Positions 33,373 to 45,090 of a stretch of 64,000 nucleotides of DNA are shown here, piece by piece. The notes under the pieces were generated by a model. That model was not told the DNA's origin and did no database searches. It was given only the letters and a program-made list of their open reading frames with translations. The position numbers and the translations under genes are program-made. The stretch's first letter is position 1. Each line of letters opens with the position of its first letter. Source of the stretch: Diphasiastrum complanatum (lineage: Eukaryota; Streptophyta; Lycopodiopsida; Lycopodiales; Lycopodiaceae); contig CM055104.1 in NCBI GenBank assembly GCA_029204225.1, forward strand, positions 49,078,933 through 49,142,932, in the 5' to 3' direction.

Positions 33373-33914
33373 ATAGAATAACTTTGGGTAGGCGCTGAAG
33401 CCCCCAAAGCCTTTCTCAATCTAGGTGTTCTCTCTCTCCCTCTCTCCACTCTCTTTCTGCCCTCTCTCCTCTCCCTCTCTCTTCTTGCTATGCAGGTGAA
33501 GGCGATATTGCCGCTCCCAGTGACGAACCCCTATGCTACATCGATGACACAACAGTCTCGTCGAAGGATTTGATGTTGCAGTCAATTCTTCTTCAATGGC
33601 TTCCATGATTTTCACTATTGAGGTGTCTTTAGGCATTGGATAAGGTGATTGTGTTGTGTCTCCCATTTCATTGATATTTCCATGCCCTTGGCTGGTGGAT
33701 TTGCACAAGTGTTGTTTGCTGCTACTGGATTAGTCTGTACCTTGTGCATGGCCCTTTGAATGTTCTTTTGTGTGTTGGCTATGGGCATGCTCTTTTAACC
33801 ACTGTGACTCTAACTCTGCTTCTGTGCCTCGTGTGAGTGACACTGGTGTGTTTTTGCTAGTGATGTGGCGTCATTTGGGTGATGGCTTGCTTGTTGCCTT
33901 TGTCTCTCTCCCTT
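33373..33914. other. Unassigned region with pyrimidine-rich patch
   Basis: Begins where the family C LTR is cut. 33,425-33,490 is CT-rich. A 95-codon minus frame (33,421-33,708) is partly repeat-derived and unrecognised. This DNA may continue the unknown sequence that joins the CP5 integrase. Confidence 0.4.
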
Positions 33915-35651
33915 TTATCCTGTTGGGATTCTGAGCTCGTGTCGAGGTGGTATGTGGCACGTTTGGATATTTCTCTTGCACTCAAACGAGAAGTCACCCA
34001 AGTAATATTTGCTTACGAGCATATGCAGGAGATATCTACACTTTGTGAGAGGTTTTCTTGACTTGAGCGTTGCACATAATTTTATACTTATATTTTCTAC
34101 CCACATGAAGTGACGGGTAACAGGTACCTCCAAGCCAAATGATAGGGCGAATAAAGTGCTACTCGGAATCCTGTCAATTGTTAACAATTGTACCTCAGTG
34201 AGTAATGCAAGAAGGTCTGTCGTTGCCCTAAGTCCTGGATCCGAGATGAGTTTGACAATGTAACCATCATTGTTATAGATGGAGGTGTCACCATCTTCCG
34301 TACAGAGATGCGTCAAGTAATTTCTATCAAAATATTGCCCTCTGTCGTGCATAGGCTCTCCTTCATTCGGGAACCCCAAGTGGCTTAAGATATGTGGTGA
34401 TATAGGAATTGGATCCTCGTCATTGCGTGTAGAAATCCTGAATGTCTGGAGCTCATCATCACATGTAGAATAAGTTGCACGCACCAGGCATTCATGTTGC
34501 ACACTGGAGATAAGTTGTGTGTCAAAGTAAAGCTGCTCCAAGAAAGGACGAGTCGCTGCTAGTTTTTGAGAAAAATCAATAAATGAGACCAAGTGAAAGG
34601 CCTTGAACTTGTTAGATATGTACTCACAACCATTGTCACCTCTTAAGAACTTGATCTTTGTGGAAGATTGGTTCTCCCTTGCATTCTTGAACTTGACAAA
34701 GACATCATACACTTCATCCTTGCTCTTTAGTATATAGATCCAACAAAATCTACCAAAATCATCAATGAATGTTACATACATCTTAGCTCCACTATTGCTA
34801 ATTGTAGTAAATCCATGAATATCCGAATGTACAAGTTGAAAAGGCTTTGTAGATCTAGAAATAGATCTAGTATAAGGTAGTCTATGTGACTTAGACAAAG
34901 CACAAGACTCACAAACATGCTTGTCATTAATTAAGGAGCTTGGAAGACCAATAACAACCTTCTTCCTTGCCATTACCTCCAATGACTTGAAGTTGAGGTG
35001 TCCCATCCTTTTGTGCCAAACCTCTTGAATAGAAATTTGCTCCCTTGCAACACATCCAACTTGGTTAGCAATAACACAAGCATCAAGTTTGAACAACTTC
35101 CCTTTCCTTTTACCTTTTCCAATCAAGACATCCTTCCTTTTGATCAAACAAGCATCTCCATCAAACTCCACCTTGAGGCCCTTACTTAGCATTTGACTCA
35201 CACTAAGCAAATTCTTGGTAATAGATTGAATAAACAAGACATCCTCCAAATGAACATTCCTATTTGTAGAGAGAGAAATAGGAATTGTGCCAACCCCTTT
35301 GATTGCACACTCACCATCATTGGCCGTGTAGATCATTGTCTTGTCATCTCCATATGCCAACAAAGAAGTGAAGTACTCTTTGTGAAAGGTCATGTGTGAA
35401 CTTTCTTCACTATCAATCCACCAAGGATCTAGATCTCCATCATTAGCAAGCATACATGAAGACATCACAAAAGCATCATCATTTGCATCTTGAACATCCA
35501 AACCATCCTCATCAAGAGTAAGATTACCTTGCTTGTCTCCTTGATCTCTCTTCTTCTTGTAGCACTCACTTGAAAAGTGTCCTTTGATGCCACAATAGAA
35601 GCACTTGAGCTTTGATCTATCCTTCTTTTTGTCACTTGAAGAATCATCCAT
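33915..35651 (-). pseudogene. CP5 knuckle-protease-integrase fused to unknown sequence
   Basis: A 578-codon frame. Residues 1-349 are copia: zinc knuckle CFYCGIKGHFSSEC, protease WWIDSEESSHMT (Gly and Ala of D-S-G-A replaced by Glu), pre-integrase VWHKRMGHLNFKSL with CESCALSKSHRLPY, then integrase HSDIHG, FIDDFGRFCW and GDNGCEYISNKFKAF. Residues 350-578 match no copia domain; they read, for example, LVRATYSTCDDELQTFRIST and RNYLTHLCTEDGDTSIYNND. That part looks like ordinary protein, without low complexity or membrane segments. It may be a captured host exon or another element. I do not know its function. Confidence 0.8.
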
Positions 35652-36330
35652 TTGATTTTGCCCTTTAGACCACTTGCTTTGGTTTTGCCCTTGAAAATGC
35701 CCTTTGTGAACATAGCATCCTCTTGAAGTGTCGATGTAGATCCACCTCTTGCTTGAAGCCTATATTTGTCATTGATCAAGATCTCTTGAAGATCCATCAA
35801 ACTTGGCAAAGTCTTTTGAATAGCAATACTTTGAACAATGTTAGCATGAGCATCTAACAAGCCATTAAGAATCACTTGAATAAGCTCTCCTTCCTTAATG
35901 CTTTCATCTATGCAAGCTAACTCATCATTCAATGCCTTCATTCTCAAAACAAAAGTACTTGGACTTTCTTCATTCTTTTGCAAACAAGAAAAGATGTCCC
36001 TTCTTAGAGTCAACACTCTAGAAGTAGACTTGGATTCATAAATCTTCTTCAATTAATTCCAAGCTTCCAAAGATGATGTGCACTTACCAACTTCCTTGAG
36101 AAGTTCATTGGTAACATTCATGTTTATCATGTGTAGAGCCTTCTTGGCCCTCTTGTCATACCTCAATTGATCTTGTTGTGTTGCTGGTCTCTCTCCAAGC
36201 CTACAACAATATCCAAAACATCATTCATCTCAAGAAGTGACTCCATCCTCACTTTCCACAATGAATAGCTACTTGAGGTAAGCCTATCATTGGCTTCCAA
36301 CATGACTCCAATTGAGGTTGCCATGCAGCA
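35465..36330 (-). pseudogene. CP5 gag
   Basis: ATG near 36,324 starts MATSIGVMLEANDRLTSSSY with SLWKVRMESLLEMN. A frame change near 36,170 and a stop near 36,055 interrupt it. From 36,052 the core KKIYESKSTSRVLTLRRDIF and VILNGLLDAHANIVQ is open to about 35,640, followed by frame-changed tail. Same gag type as family A but clearly diverged. Confidence 0.83.
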
Positions 36331-36911
36331 ATGACCTGATCTTCTCTTTCAACCTGCTTCAATGCACAAAGCACTCCTTTAAACAACAACAAATGCTTTC
36401 AAAAGAAATCACCAAGATTTGAAACTATCTCACAAATTCTCTTCTAGCACTTATCCAAGCAAATCAACACATAGAATCATGGAATCTTGATCAACCTATG
36501 ATCTATCCTCAATCTAATGACTTTTGCCACTTCCTAAGATTGAAACACACTCAAATGAAGTCTAGAAACCTCACTATCTAGAGATCCAATCAAATTAGGG
36601 TTTTGACAAAATCACAAAAAATTGACTATTCCAAATCTACATGCAAATGTTGAAAATTTGATATGCAATCTATAAGCCACCACTTAGGCTGAACCAATGA
36701 TCCAAAAATCGGCCAAATCTAGTATGTGAATTCAAAAATCGGAATTGAACAAGTATATTGACCTATTTAGTGTTTTGATCTCCAAAAGATCCAATCTACA
36801 AAAGCAAAAAATCCGATTTTGGTGTAGAATCCTCTCTAGCATGCTCTAGACTTGATATCTTCACCAAATCATTGATAGATCTGATTTTCTCCTTCATAAC
36901 CTGAAACACAA
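36331..36911 (-). other. CP5 leader
   Basis: Non-coding leader between the primer site and gag. Its part next to the primer site (36,758-36,911) matches 32,666-32,819. Confidence 0.75.
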
Positions 36912-36923
36912 GCTCTGATATCA

Positions 36924-37182
36924 TGTGAAAGATTTCAGATCCTTAAGATCCAATCTACTTGAATGATCTTTGGTTAGAAAGAGAAATACACTACCAATCT
37001 CACTAATGTAGAAAAATCAGCATCTACACACAATTTGAGATGCAAACACTAATATAACTTGATCAAACTTGAATGAAATGATTATGTACTGTTGTTGTCC
37101 ATAAAAAACCAGCAAGCTACTATATTTCACACGTGTGGATCCAAAAATAGCAAATATAGATCATTCTACACATAGAATTGCA
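36924..37182 (-). repeat. CP5 5' LTR fragment (family C)
   Basis: Reads TGTGAAAG from the primer site. It matches 32,832 onward up to CATAGAATTGCA, then is cut. CACACGTGTG lies at 37,128-37,137. Confidence 0.87.
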
Positions 37183-37885
37183 TCCTGGAATTTATGAAAG
37201 ATAGCCTCATGAATCCTACAATTATCAAAAGATAGTGTAAATAGTCGGTTCTACTTAAGGAATGCACCGCAGGGGACCAATAGTGTTGGCCCCACTCCAT
37301 CCAATGGTGTTGAATGGGGATAGGCGATTCCTATCCCCTTGGATGGTGTGGGACCTCTGCAACAGATGCACCATCTGCTGTGCACTTTGTAAATAGTCCT
37401 ATAAAAAACACTTGAGTTCAACTCAAAGATGATTTAAGTATAGTCAACCGAAGATGGTGTTCTAAAACGTCATTTGAACTAAAAACACTAGCCTCCAAAA
37501 CCATAAAGAGTTCTTCCTAGTATCTTCCAAGCATAAACAACATCCTACATTCAGCCACAATCTTCCACCTAGCATGCTCTGCGTACATCATTGTATCTTT
37601 CATCACTTTCTCAATGGAGATCTTCAACATGCCTCTAGGTTTCTCGTAAATGAGGCCACTAATATGCTTGACATTGTATAGTGTACCCATCCTACATAAT
37701 TCGGGGTGGCTGCAATCTTAAGATTTAAAAAACTTCATATTTGATTTTGTAACATGCCTCAAGAAATTATGAATATAAGCTGCGTCAAAACATCTCAAAA
37801 AACAAGTCAATATGAAAATATTTGCTAACATCATAATATGAGGCCCATAAAACTACACACATCAACCACTACAATCAAACATTTC
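37183..37885. other. Non-gene spacer with hairpin
   Basis: A hairpin lies at about 37,296-37,360: outer arms CCCCACTCCATCCAA and TTGGATGGTGTGGG, inner stem GGGGATAGG-CGATT-CCTATCCCC. The remainder has no recognisable feature. Confidence 0.55.
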
Positions 37886-38580
37886 TGATGGGGAGTGAGA
37901 AGAATAATTCGCAAAACAGTCGCGAAGAAACCACGATTTCCTCTTGCGACTCGGATGGAGTTCAAATGCGATTGCTGGACACTCCAGCTGAATCACTCTT
38001 ACAGTCCTCCAGAGTGTAGTCAGACACTGCTGATCTACGTTCATAAATTTAATGCAGCATTCAACATAGTTTCAACCAAGGTGCAGAATTCAAATGAACG
38101 AGAAAGAACTCAGACATACGATTAACAGTAGAAGCATTTGCATTCGAGATTAGACACAACACAAATTGACATGTGCGCAAAGGCTATGATATTATCTATT
38201 GATTTTCTTCTCTGATTCTTCAAGCACTGCATGCAAATCCACGCAGTGTGTTGGCATGGGAGAAACATGGTTCTCTCACGAGTAATCGTCTCGCTTTACT
38301 AGCGAACAGTTGGATCTCTATGGATCCTGATCACAGAGCTCGTCTCACACGTAGGCGGACTTGTTGTCTGTATTTTGTCTTGATTGCTTACTAGCATCAG
38401 ACTATTACATTACACTGTATGTGTATTCTGTTGATCTATATGTCAAGTATCATCCAGTAAGTATGGTCGCTCTATGTGAATCTAAGATTAGAGTGATTAA
38501 ACATCTACAACTAATCAGGGAATTACAAGAGTGGAAGATTAGCCACGACCTAAAATGTATTTGCTGATGTCATACCATCA
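37886..38580 (-). repeat. CP6 3' LTR (family D, 695 bp)
   Basis: Reads TGATGGTATGACATC to CTCCCCATCA on the minus strand, with TGATGG/CCATCA terminal inverted repeats. It matches 46,648-47,343 over its length. Confidence 0.87.
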
Positions 38581-38880
38581 GATCAAATATCTGTACTTTT
38601 GGGTATTTGCATGATCTTGCTGGTACTCTTTGGAGCGTGCAGGCAGAAGAAGGTTTCATTTCCGTCATTGGTTTCGTTTTGGTCATTTTGCCTTCTCTCG
38701 TACTGGACCGCAAAATATTCTCATTCGTGAATCTTTTGTGTTCGCAAACCGTTCGTCTTCGTCTGCTTTGACTTTCGTGTTCGCGAACTGTTCGTCTTCG
38801 TTTCCTTTGACTTTTGTATTCGCAAACCATTCGTCTTAATTTTCTTTGACTTTCGTGTTTGCAAAACTTTGTGTGCTTTG
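38581..38880 (-). repeat. 39-bp coding minisatellite at the CP6 pol end
   Basis: Between RNase H and the LTR, three imperfect 39-bp units encode a 13-residue repeat like FANTKVKGNEDER on the minus strand. In this copy the frame stops at 38,836-38,838 inside a unit. The right-hand copy (47,490-47,650) stays open through all units. Confidence 0.78.
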
Positions 38881-40600
38881 TGTCTCCAGATCTTCGAGTT
38901 CGTGAATGTCTTCGTCGGGCTGAGGGTTGAAAGCTAGCAAGGCTTTGTAATTAGAAACATTTTGTTTCTTTAGCTCCCTCTCAAAGCATGATAGCTTTAT
39001 GATCCCGAGACTGCTCTTTTGTCTCTCGAAGAGTCCTTTGTCCAGGGCTTTAGTGAAGATGTTAGCAACCATGTCTCTCGTTCCGATGAAGGTGGTCTGC
39101 AACAGCTTCCTCTCAATTAGATCCCTGATCAAGTGGTACTTGATCGCAATGTGCTTTGTTCTGAAATGGAACACGGGATCTTTCGTCAGGTGTATTGCAG
39201 AGGTGTTGTCCATCTGCAAGACAAGGGGCTCGTTCCTTGTTTCGCCCAATTCGTCCAGGAACTACCTTAGCCAGATTATTTTGTTGGCCATCTTTGCTGC
39301 TGCAATATGTTCTGCTTCACAGGATGACTGGGCTACAACGGTCTGCTTCTTGCTGACCCAGAGAACTGCTGCTCCTGATGCGATGGTGCACCCTCCTGAG
39401 ACACTTTTACAGTCATCCTTGAGAGATGCCCAGCTAGTGTCGTTCTAGGAAAGTATCTTGAAACCTGTACCACGACAATAACACAAGCCATAATCCCTCG
39501 TTAATTGAAGATATTGCAAAATTCATTTTGCAATCTTTCAATGTGTCGAGCCTGGATTTGTGCAGAATTGGCTCATCATGAATACTGCATAAGCAATATA
39601 AAGACGTGTATTGTCAGCAAGGTACATCAGTGATCCTATCAGCTTCCTGTAAGGTGTGAGCTGCATCTGTTCTCTCTCTTCCTCAGTCTTTGGACAGTCA
39701 TCATTTGTCAGCATCGTCCCTACGAGCATTGGAGTGTTCGCTCCTTTGCAGTTCAGCATCCCAAAGTCCTCTAGGATCTTTTGGGTGTATCTGGACTGGT
39801 GAAGGTATAACTTACCTCCCTTGTAGTCCCTTTCAATTTGCAAGCCTAGGTAACACCTGGCTTCTCCCAGATCCACGATCTCGAAATGTTGCGAGATGTC
39901 TGTCTTCACCTCAGCAATTAGCTGCTCACTCCTACAAAGTATCAGAGTGTTGTCCACATATACAGCCACAATGATGATCTGCCCATCTATAACTCTGACA
40001 TACACATTGGAATCAGCCAACAGAGGCTTGAATCCTAATGATTTCAGGGCTTGAATTTTCTTCTTGTACCATTGTCGGGCTGATTGTTTCAAACCGTAGA
40101 TACTCCTGTGCATTCTGCATGCATAGTCAGGAAGTGAATTCAAGATGATCTGGGGGTTGATCCATGTAGACTTCTTCGTCTAGTTCGCCATGCAAGAAGG
40201 CTGTCTTCTTGTCCACAATGTGGATCTTGAGGTCATAAGCTGTTTCATATGCAAATAACAAATGTAGGGACAAATGTTTGACAACAGGAGAGAGGGTTTC
40301 AGAGTAGTCAATACCGTATCTCTGAGAAAAACCTTTCGCTACCAGTCTTGCTTTGTATTTTGTGGCATTTCCATCTGGCCCGTATTTGAGCTTGAAGACC
40401 CATTTGCATTTGACAATCTTGCGCTTATGTGGTAATGGCTCGAACGTCCATACCTGGTTCCTTCTCATGGACTCCATCTCTTCATTCATGGCTTGGATCC
40501 ATCTGTCCTTTTCTGGACCTTCAATCGCCTCTTCGAAAGTCTGTGGTTCGCCACTGAATCCGCAGAACTCTTCTGATGTGGAAGATGAGCTGCCTGGCAC
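38836..40600 (-). pseudogene. CP6 reverse transcriptase-RNase H
   Basis: RT starts at 40,600: FEEAIEGPEKDRWIQAMNEE, CKWVFKLKYGPDGNATKYKA, then TAFLHGELDEEVYMDQPP. The frame changes near 40,130 and continues with HRSIYGLKQSARQWYKKK and the active site, which reads YVDN instead of YVDD. After a stop near 39,535, RNase H reads SWASLKDDCKSVSGG-like, SSCEAEHIAAAKMANK, DNTSAIHLTKDPVFHFRTKH and ANIFTKALDKGLFERQ. A stop near 39,264 splits it. The tail after KLSCFERE is longer than in most copia pols. Confidence 0.87.
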
Positions 40601-41423
40601 ATATCTTGCTGGCGCTCTTCATGGTCTTGTCGACCTCTTGGGAGATCCTCCTGGAACAACTATGCCTTTGCCCTTGTCTGCTCTGCTCGGTCTGGAACCA
40701 TCTTGGTTTACAGGAACCGCGGTAGCAGGTTGCCTCTCGAATATTTCTTCGTCGTCGTTTGAATGGGAGATGACTCAAAAATCTTCATTTTTGTGTTCGT
40801 CCTCTGCTCCCTCTGTCGTTGGCGGCAGGTCATAGTACTGTCTCTCCAGAACTTCGTGTTGATAGGATCGTCGTTGGCCATTGTTCTTCTCTCATCGAAT
40901 CTGACATCTCTCACTATTTTCACAGTGTTCGTGTCTGGCATGTAGACTCTGTAGTATGACAAATTGTTGTCATAACCTACCAAAAATATCTGCTCGGCTT
41001 TCTCATCAAGCTTCTTTCGAAGCTTTTCAGGAATATGTGCATAAGCTGCACAACCAAAGACTCTGACGTGAGACAAGTTAGGCTTTCTACCCCACCACAG
41101 CTCATGTGGTGTCGTGTGAGGAACACCAGGCTTGCCCGTTCTGTTCTAGATGTATGCGGCTGTAGCTACTGCTTCAGCCCACAGTGCTCTTGGAGCTTTC
41201 GAGTATGCATCTGGCTGCTTCCATTAGGGTCCTGTTCTTTCGTTTAACAACACCATTGTGTTGCGGTGTGTAGGCTGTAGTTCTTCTATGAATGATGCCA
41301 CAATCATTGCAGAAGTCAATGAAGCGATTCGGGATTGTTCTGATCTGCTTCACTTTGCTGCCTGTACATCTCTCAGCCCAATTCACATATTCTGTGAGTT
41401 TATCAAGTGCTTCATATTTATTC
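40601..41423 (-). pseudogene. CP6 integrase C-half and linker
   Basis: Reads CNDCGIIHRRTTAYTPQHNG, then VVKRKNRTLMEAARCILESS (Glu of the usual ERKNR is Lys), VRVFGCAAYAHIPEKLRKKL and VGYDNNLSYYRVYMPDTN. The linker near 40,800 is frame-changed. Confidence 0.82.
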
Positions 41424-42430
41424 TAAATAAAATACACTTTGAAAAAATTGCTATAATCATCAATGAAGGTTATGTAATACTTTGAACCTCCTACTGAGAT
41501 CACGCTGAATGGTCCACAGATGTCAGAGTGCACTAGCTCCAAAATCTTTGTCGTTTTGTAGGAGTCTTTGATGAATGGTGTGCATGACATCTTGCCCTTC
41601 AAACATGCATCACAGGTGGTCGAACTGGTTGCATTCGAGGTGCTGACCCCTGTTATCACTCCATGATGGCTTGCCTGATAAAGTGCCATTGAGTTCATGT
41701 GGCAGAGTCTTCTGTGCCATAGAGTGTTTGACGAGTCATCATGAGTCTGATGCACTTGATCTGCAGATAGGCGTACCTTCAAATGATATAGGTTCCCTTT
41801 CCTTCTGCCTTGAGCGATGAGAGTACTGGTACTGGCATCAATCACGTTGCATGCTTCGTCAAAAAAAGTCACACACATCCCTACATCTGCTATTCTTGCT
41901 ACAGAGAGCAAGTCTTGTTGCAGAGTAGGCACAAACAGAACGTCTTCGAGACGTCTGTCTCTTCCATTGGTGTTGAGCCATAGTGAACCAATATTGTTCA
42001 CTTGATGTCTAGATCCATCTCCAAGAACTATGAATTTTGAGGGATCTGCACTTTTGAAATCAGACATGATTCATCTTGATATCACGAAGTGTGAGGTGGC
42101 TCCTGAATCTAGGATCACCTCGTGTGTGTCAAATGTTGACGCTGCACACACGTCTTCACAAATGTAGGTGGTCGAATAGTTTCTGTTCGATCTTTCCTCA
42201 CCCATTTTCGAGTTCTCAGGCTCCTCGACTTAGGATGAACTATCGTTGTTCTCCTATCTGTTCTGTGCTGACTTGTTTCTCGGGTTCTGGCGGCAATCCA
42301 TGGTTGCGTGACCCTTATTGTGGCAATGGATATAGTCAATCTTGTGATTGAGCCAACAGGTATCTACTGTATGCCCGTCTCTTCTACATATCACACAAGT
42401 CTTCTTGTCTGCACCTTGTCGTTTTGACCT
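41423..42430 (-). pseudogene. CP6 zinc knuckles, protease, pre-integrase
   Basis: Two CCHC knuckles lie near 42,415-42,290 (CVICRRDGHTVDTC and CHNKGHATMDC). The protease box LDSGATSHF follows near 42,105, intact, but a stop comes within ten codons. From 42,067 the frame reads KFIVLGDGSRHQVNNIGSLW, LWHRRLCHMNSMALYQ and CDACLKGKMSCTPF, then integrase HSDICG and FIDDYSNFFKVYF. A separate lineage from families A, C and E. Confidence 0.85.
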
Positions 42431-42539
42431 CCCTTTGGTCTTCCAGTTGCCTTTGCTTGTTCCCTCTGCTTGCTGGTCACGATCCTACCTCTGATTGGAC
42501 TCCCTCTTAGGCTTATAGCAACTGAAAGATCTTGTATTA

Positions 42540-42930
42540 TTCTAGCCTTACATTTACAAGATCACTTAACAACTAATTAACTGACTAATTAGAACGTTTG
42601 TTATTGAAGCGTAAAGACGTAGACAGTCTGTACTTAGAATCATGTGTATTTCTGCAGCGTCGCATTTTTCACATTTTTTCGCGAAGCAGTGTCGCATTTC
42701 TGAAAGTGTCTGAAATGGCCTAAAAATTGACTCAGCACAAAGTGTCGCAAAACACTTAGTTGCTCAAGATGGTCCTAAGGTGGACAGTGTCGGGTTTTGG
42801 CGACAGTGTCGGGTTTTTTGCCTGTCAGAAATTGCGAAGAAAAATGCAGATTGTAGCGACAATCAGTCTAAAAATGTAGACTATTGAAAAATAGTTTATT
42901 TTCTGCAAATTTCATTTGAGAGAGTAAGGG
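42540..42930. other. Unassigned sequence between CP6 and CP7
   Basis: No gene. It repeats CAGTGTCGGGTTTT and GTGTCGCA words (about 42,655-42,825). It separates family D from family E sequence and may be part of a third element. Confidence 0.4.
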
Positions 42931-42947
42931 AGGATGAAGAGTCATCC

Positions 42948-43841
42948 TTGATGGTTTCCAACAAACCACCATCATCCAAGAGCAACACCAATGATTCTTG
43001 GTGGATTGATAGTGGGGCTAGTTCCCACATGACATATCAAAAGGACATATTCTCCACTTTACTTTCTTACAATGATATACATAGATCAATCTATACTGCA
43101 AGTAGTCAAGAATGTAAGATAAGTGGAATAGGAACAATTCCCTTGTATGTGGGATCATCCAAAAGGATGAATCTTGATAATATTCTTTATGCTCCTAAGT
43201 TAAATAATAATTTGCTTAGTGTTGGCCAGTTAATGGATAATGGCCTAGATGTACAATTTAAGCATGGAGTTTGTTCCATCCTTAGAAATGATGAATGTAT
43301 AGCCAAAGGCTTTAAGCAAGGTAGATTGTTTAAGCTTGATGCTAATGTTGCAGTGGAGAGTGTCAACTTGGCAAAGGTGGAGTTATCAAAGGTGGAACTA
43401 TGGCACAAAAGGTTGGGCCATCCCAACTACAAAGCCATGGAATCTATGGTAGCAAAGGAGCTTGCAGTTGGACTCCCCAAGCATTTGTCAGAGTGTGGGG
43501 AGAGATGTGAAGCATGCAGCCTCTCAAAGGCTCACAAACTACCCTTCTCAAGATCTACATCAAGATCAAACTCTCCTCTTGAACTCATCCATTCGGATGT
43601 TCGTATTTTTTCACATGAGTCTAATGGTGGTGCCAAGTACTATGTAATCTTCATTGATGACTATTCTAGATTCTATTGGATGTACCTCTTGTCTAGCAAA
43701 TCAATGGCGTTTGATTCTTTTGTAAAGTTCAAGACTTTGGTAGAAAATCAACTTAGTACCAAGATTAAGGTATTAAGGAGTGATAATGGAGGTGAATATA
43801 TCTCCAATAAGTTGATGGACTTTGTAGTTCTAATGGCATAA
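42948..43841 (+). pseudogene. CP7 protease-integrase N-half
   Basis: An open frame of 297 codons. The protease box WWIDSGASSHMT is intact. Pre-integrase reads ELWHKRLGHPNYKAMESM and CEACSLSKAHKLPF. Integrase reads HSDVRI, FIDDYSRFYW and SDNGGEYISNKL. The frame ends early at 43,841 after a small change in the region that should encode the next integrase segment. Confidence 0.86.
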
Positions 43842-44494
43842 AGAGGGAGTTGTTATGTCCATACACCCCTTAACAAAATGGAGTGAGTGAGAGAAGAAAT
43901 AGATCTCGTTGTGAGTGTGCTAAGGCCTTAAGGCTAGATGCTTCTCTATCCAAACCATTTTGGGATGAAGCAATAACTTGTGCTAACTATTTGTGCAATA
44001 GATTGCCAAACCAAGCCATTGGAGGAATCACACCATTTGAAGCTCTATTTGGAGAGAAGCCCAATCTCAAGGATCTCAAAGTTCCTGGATCCACTCACTA
44101 TGTACAACAATCCTTGGATAAGAGAAGGAAGGATGATGCAACATCCATCAAAGGCATCTTTGTGGGATATGGTGAGAATAGCAAAGGTTATAGAGTCTTC
44201 AATCCCATCACTAGCAAGGCGATAGTGAGTAGGGATATTATTTTTTATGAAGGACATGCTTGTGATTTGGATGATAATGCTACTAATCATCTTGATGCCA
44301 AGGATTATGCTAGGATGGAGGAGGAGCTTCCAAGTGAAGAAGAACTTGAGGATCCACCTCAAGATGCAAGAACTCCAAGAACTCCAAGAAGATCTAAAAG
44401 GGCAAGATCTGAGCCATTGAGGCTCACCTATGATGGTCAAGGTGATTAGAGGGAAGGCTCATCATCTTTCACATCTTACACCTTTCTTACTTCA
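43842..44494 (+). pseudogene. CP7 integrase C-half and linker
   Basis: After a stop in the PxQNGV stretch (TAA near 43,873), the frame reads SERRNRSRCECAKALRLDAS and NRLPNQAIGG, then SIKGIFVGYGENSKGYRVFN and the basic linker PRRSKRARSEPLRLTYDGQG. The catalytic Glu is still present in SERRNR. Confidence 0.83.
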
Positions 44495-45090
44495 ATGTTA
44501 GATGAGCCAACATGCTATGAAGATGCTTGTAAGTCTAAAAGTTGGATGGATGCTATGCAAGTAGAGTATGATGCTCTTATTGAGAATCATACTTGGGATC
44601 TTGTGGATCTTCCTCAAGGGAAGAAACCTCTTCATTGCAAGTGGGTATTTAGATTGAAGTATAATCAAGATGGATCAATAAGCAAGCATAAAGTTAGGCT
44701 TGTTGCCAAAGGTTTTTTACAAACCAAAGGCATTGATTATGATGAGACTTTTGCTCCTGTGGCTAAGCTTGTTACTATCAGGTTGATCATTAGTCTTGCT
44801 ACAACCATCAATTGGGAGTATTTCAACTTGACTTCACAAATGCATTCCTCAATGGTTATTTGGAGGAAGAGATCTACATGAGGCAACCCGAGGGCTTCAT
44901 CAAGGCAAAGCATGAAGGAAAGGTGTGTTTTTTGAAGAAGAGCCTTTATGGGCTCAAGCAAGCACCTAGAGCATGGTACTCTAGGCTAAACTCTTTTCTC
45001 ATTTCCATCAATTTTGTAATGAGTGCCTATGATCCATCATTGTATATAAGTGATAAAAGCATTATGATCTCCAAGGCTAGATTTGAGGAG
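44495..45090 (+). pseudogene. CP7 reverse transcriptase start and RNase H end
   Basis: Reads DAMQVEYDALIENHTWDLVD, CKWVFRLKYNQDGSISKHKV and FAPVAKLVTIRLIISLATTI. A one-base loss near 44,815 shifts the frame to QLDFTNAFLNGYLEEEIYMR and KSLYGLKQAPRAWYSRLNSF. After SAYDPSLYIS the palm with YVDD is deleted and the frame joins MISKARFEE at the C-terminus of RNase H, where the LTR begins. Confidence 0.87.

Larger units (their letters stand above)
33915..37182 (-). mobile_element. Copia element CP5, family C (defective, chimeric)
   Basis: From right to left: partial LTR (36,924-37,182), primer site with one change (36,912-36,923), leader, gag, zinc knuckle, protease, pre-integrase and integrase up to about 34,603. 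The frame then continues into unrelated sequence. RT, RNase H and 3' LTR are missing. Confidence 0.87.

Noticed and set aside
38361-38567. 68-codon frame, found again at 47,124-47,330
   Set aside because: The near-identical pair lies inside the two family D LTRs, so conservation reflects LTR identity, not a gene.
44737-44961. Minus-strand frame repeated at 59,553-59,759
   Set aside because: It is the antisense shadow of family E RT, repeated because the RT sequence is.
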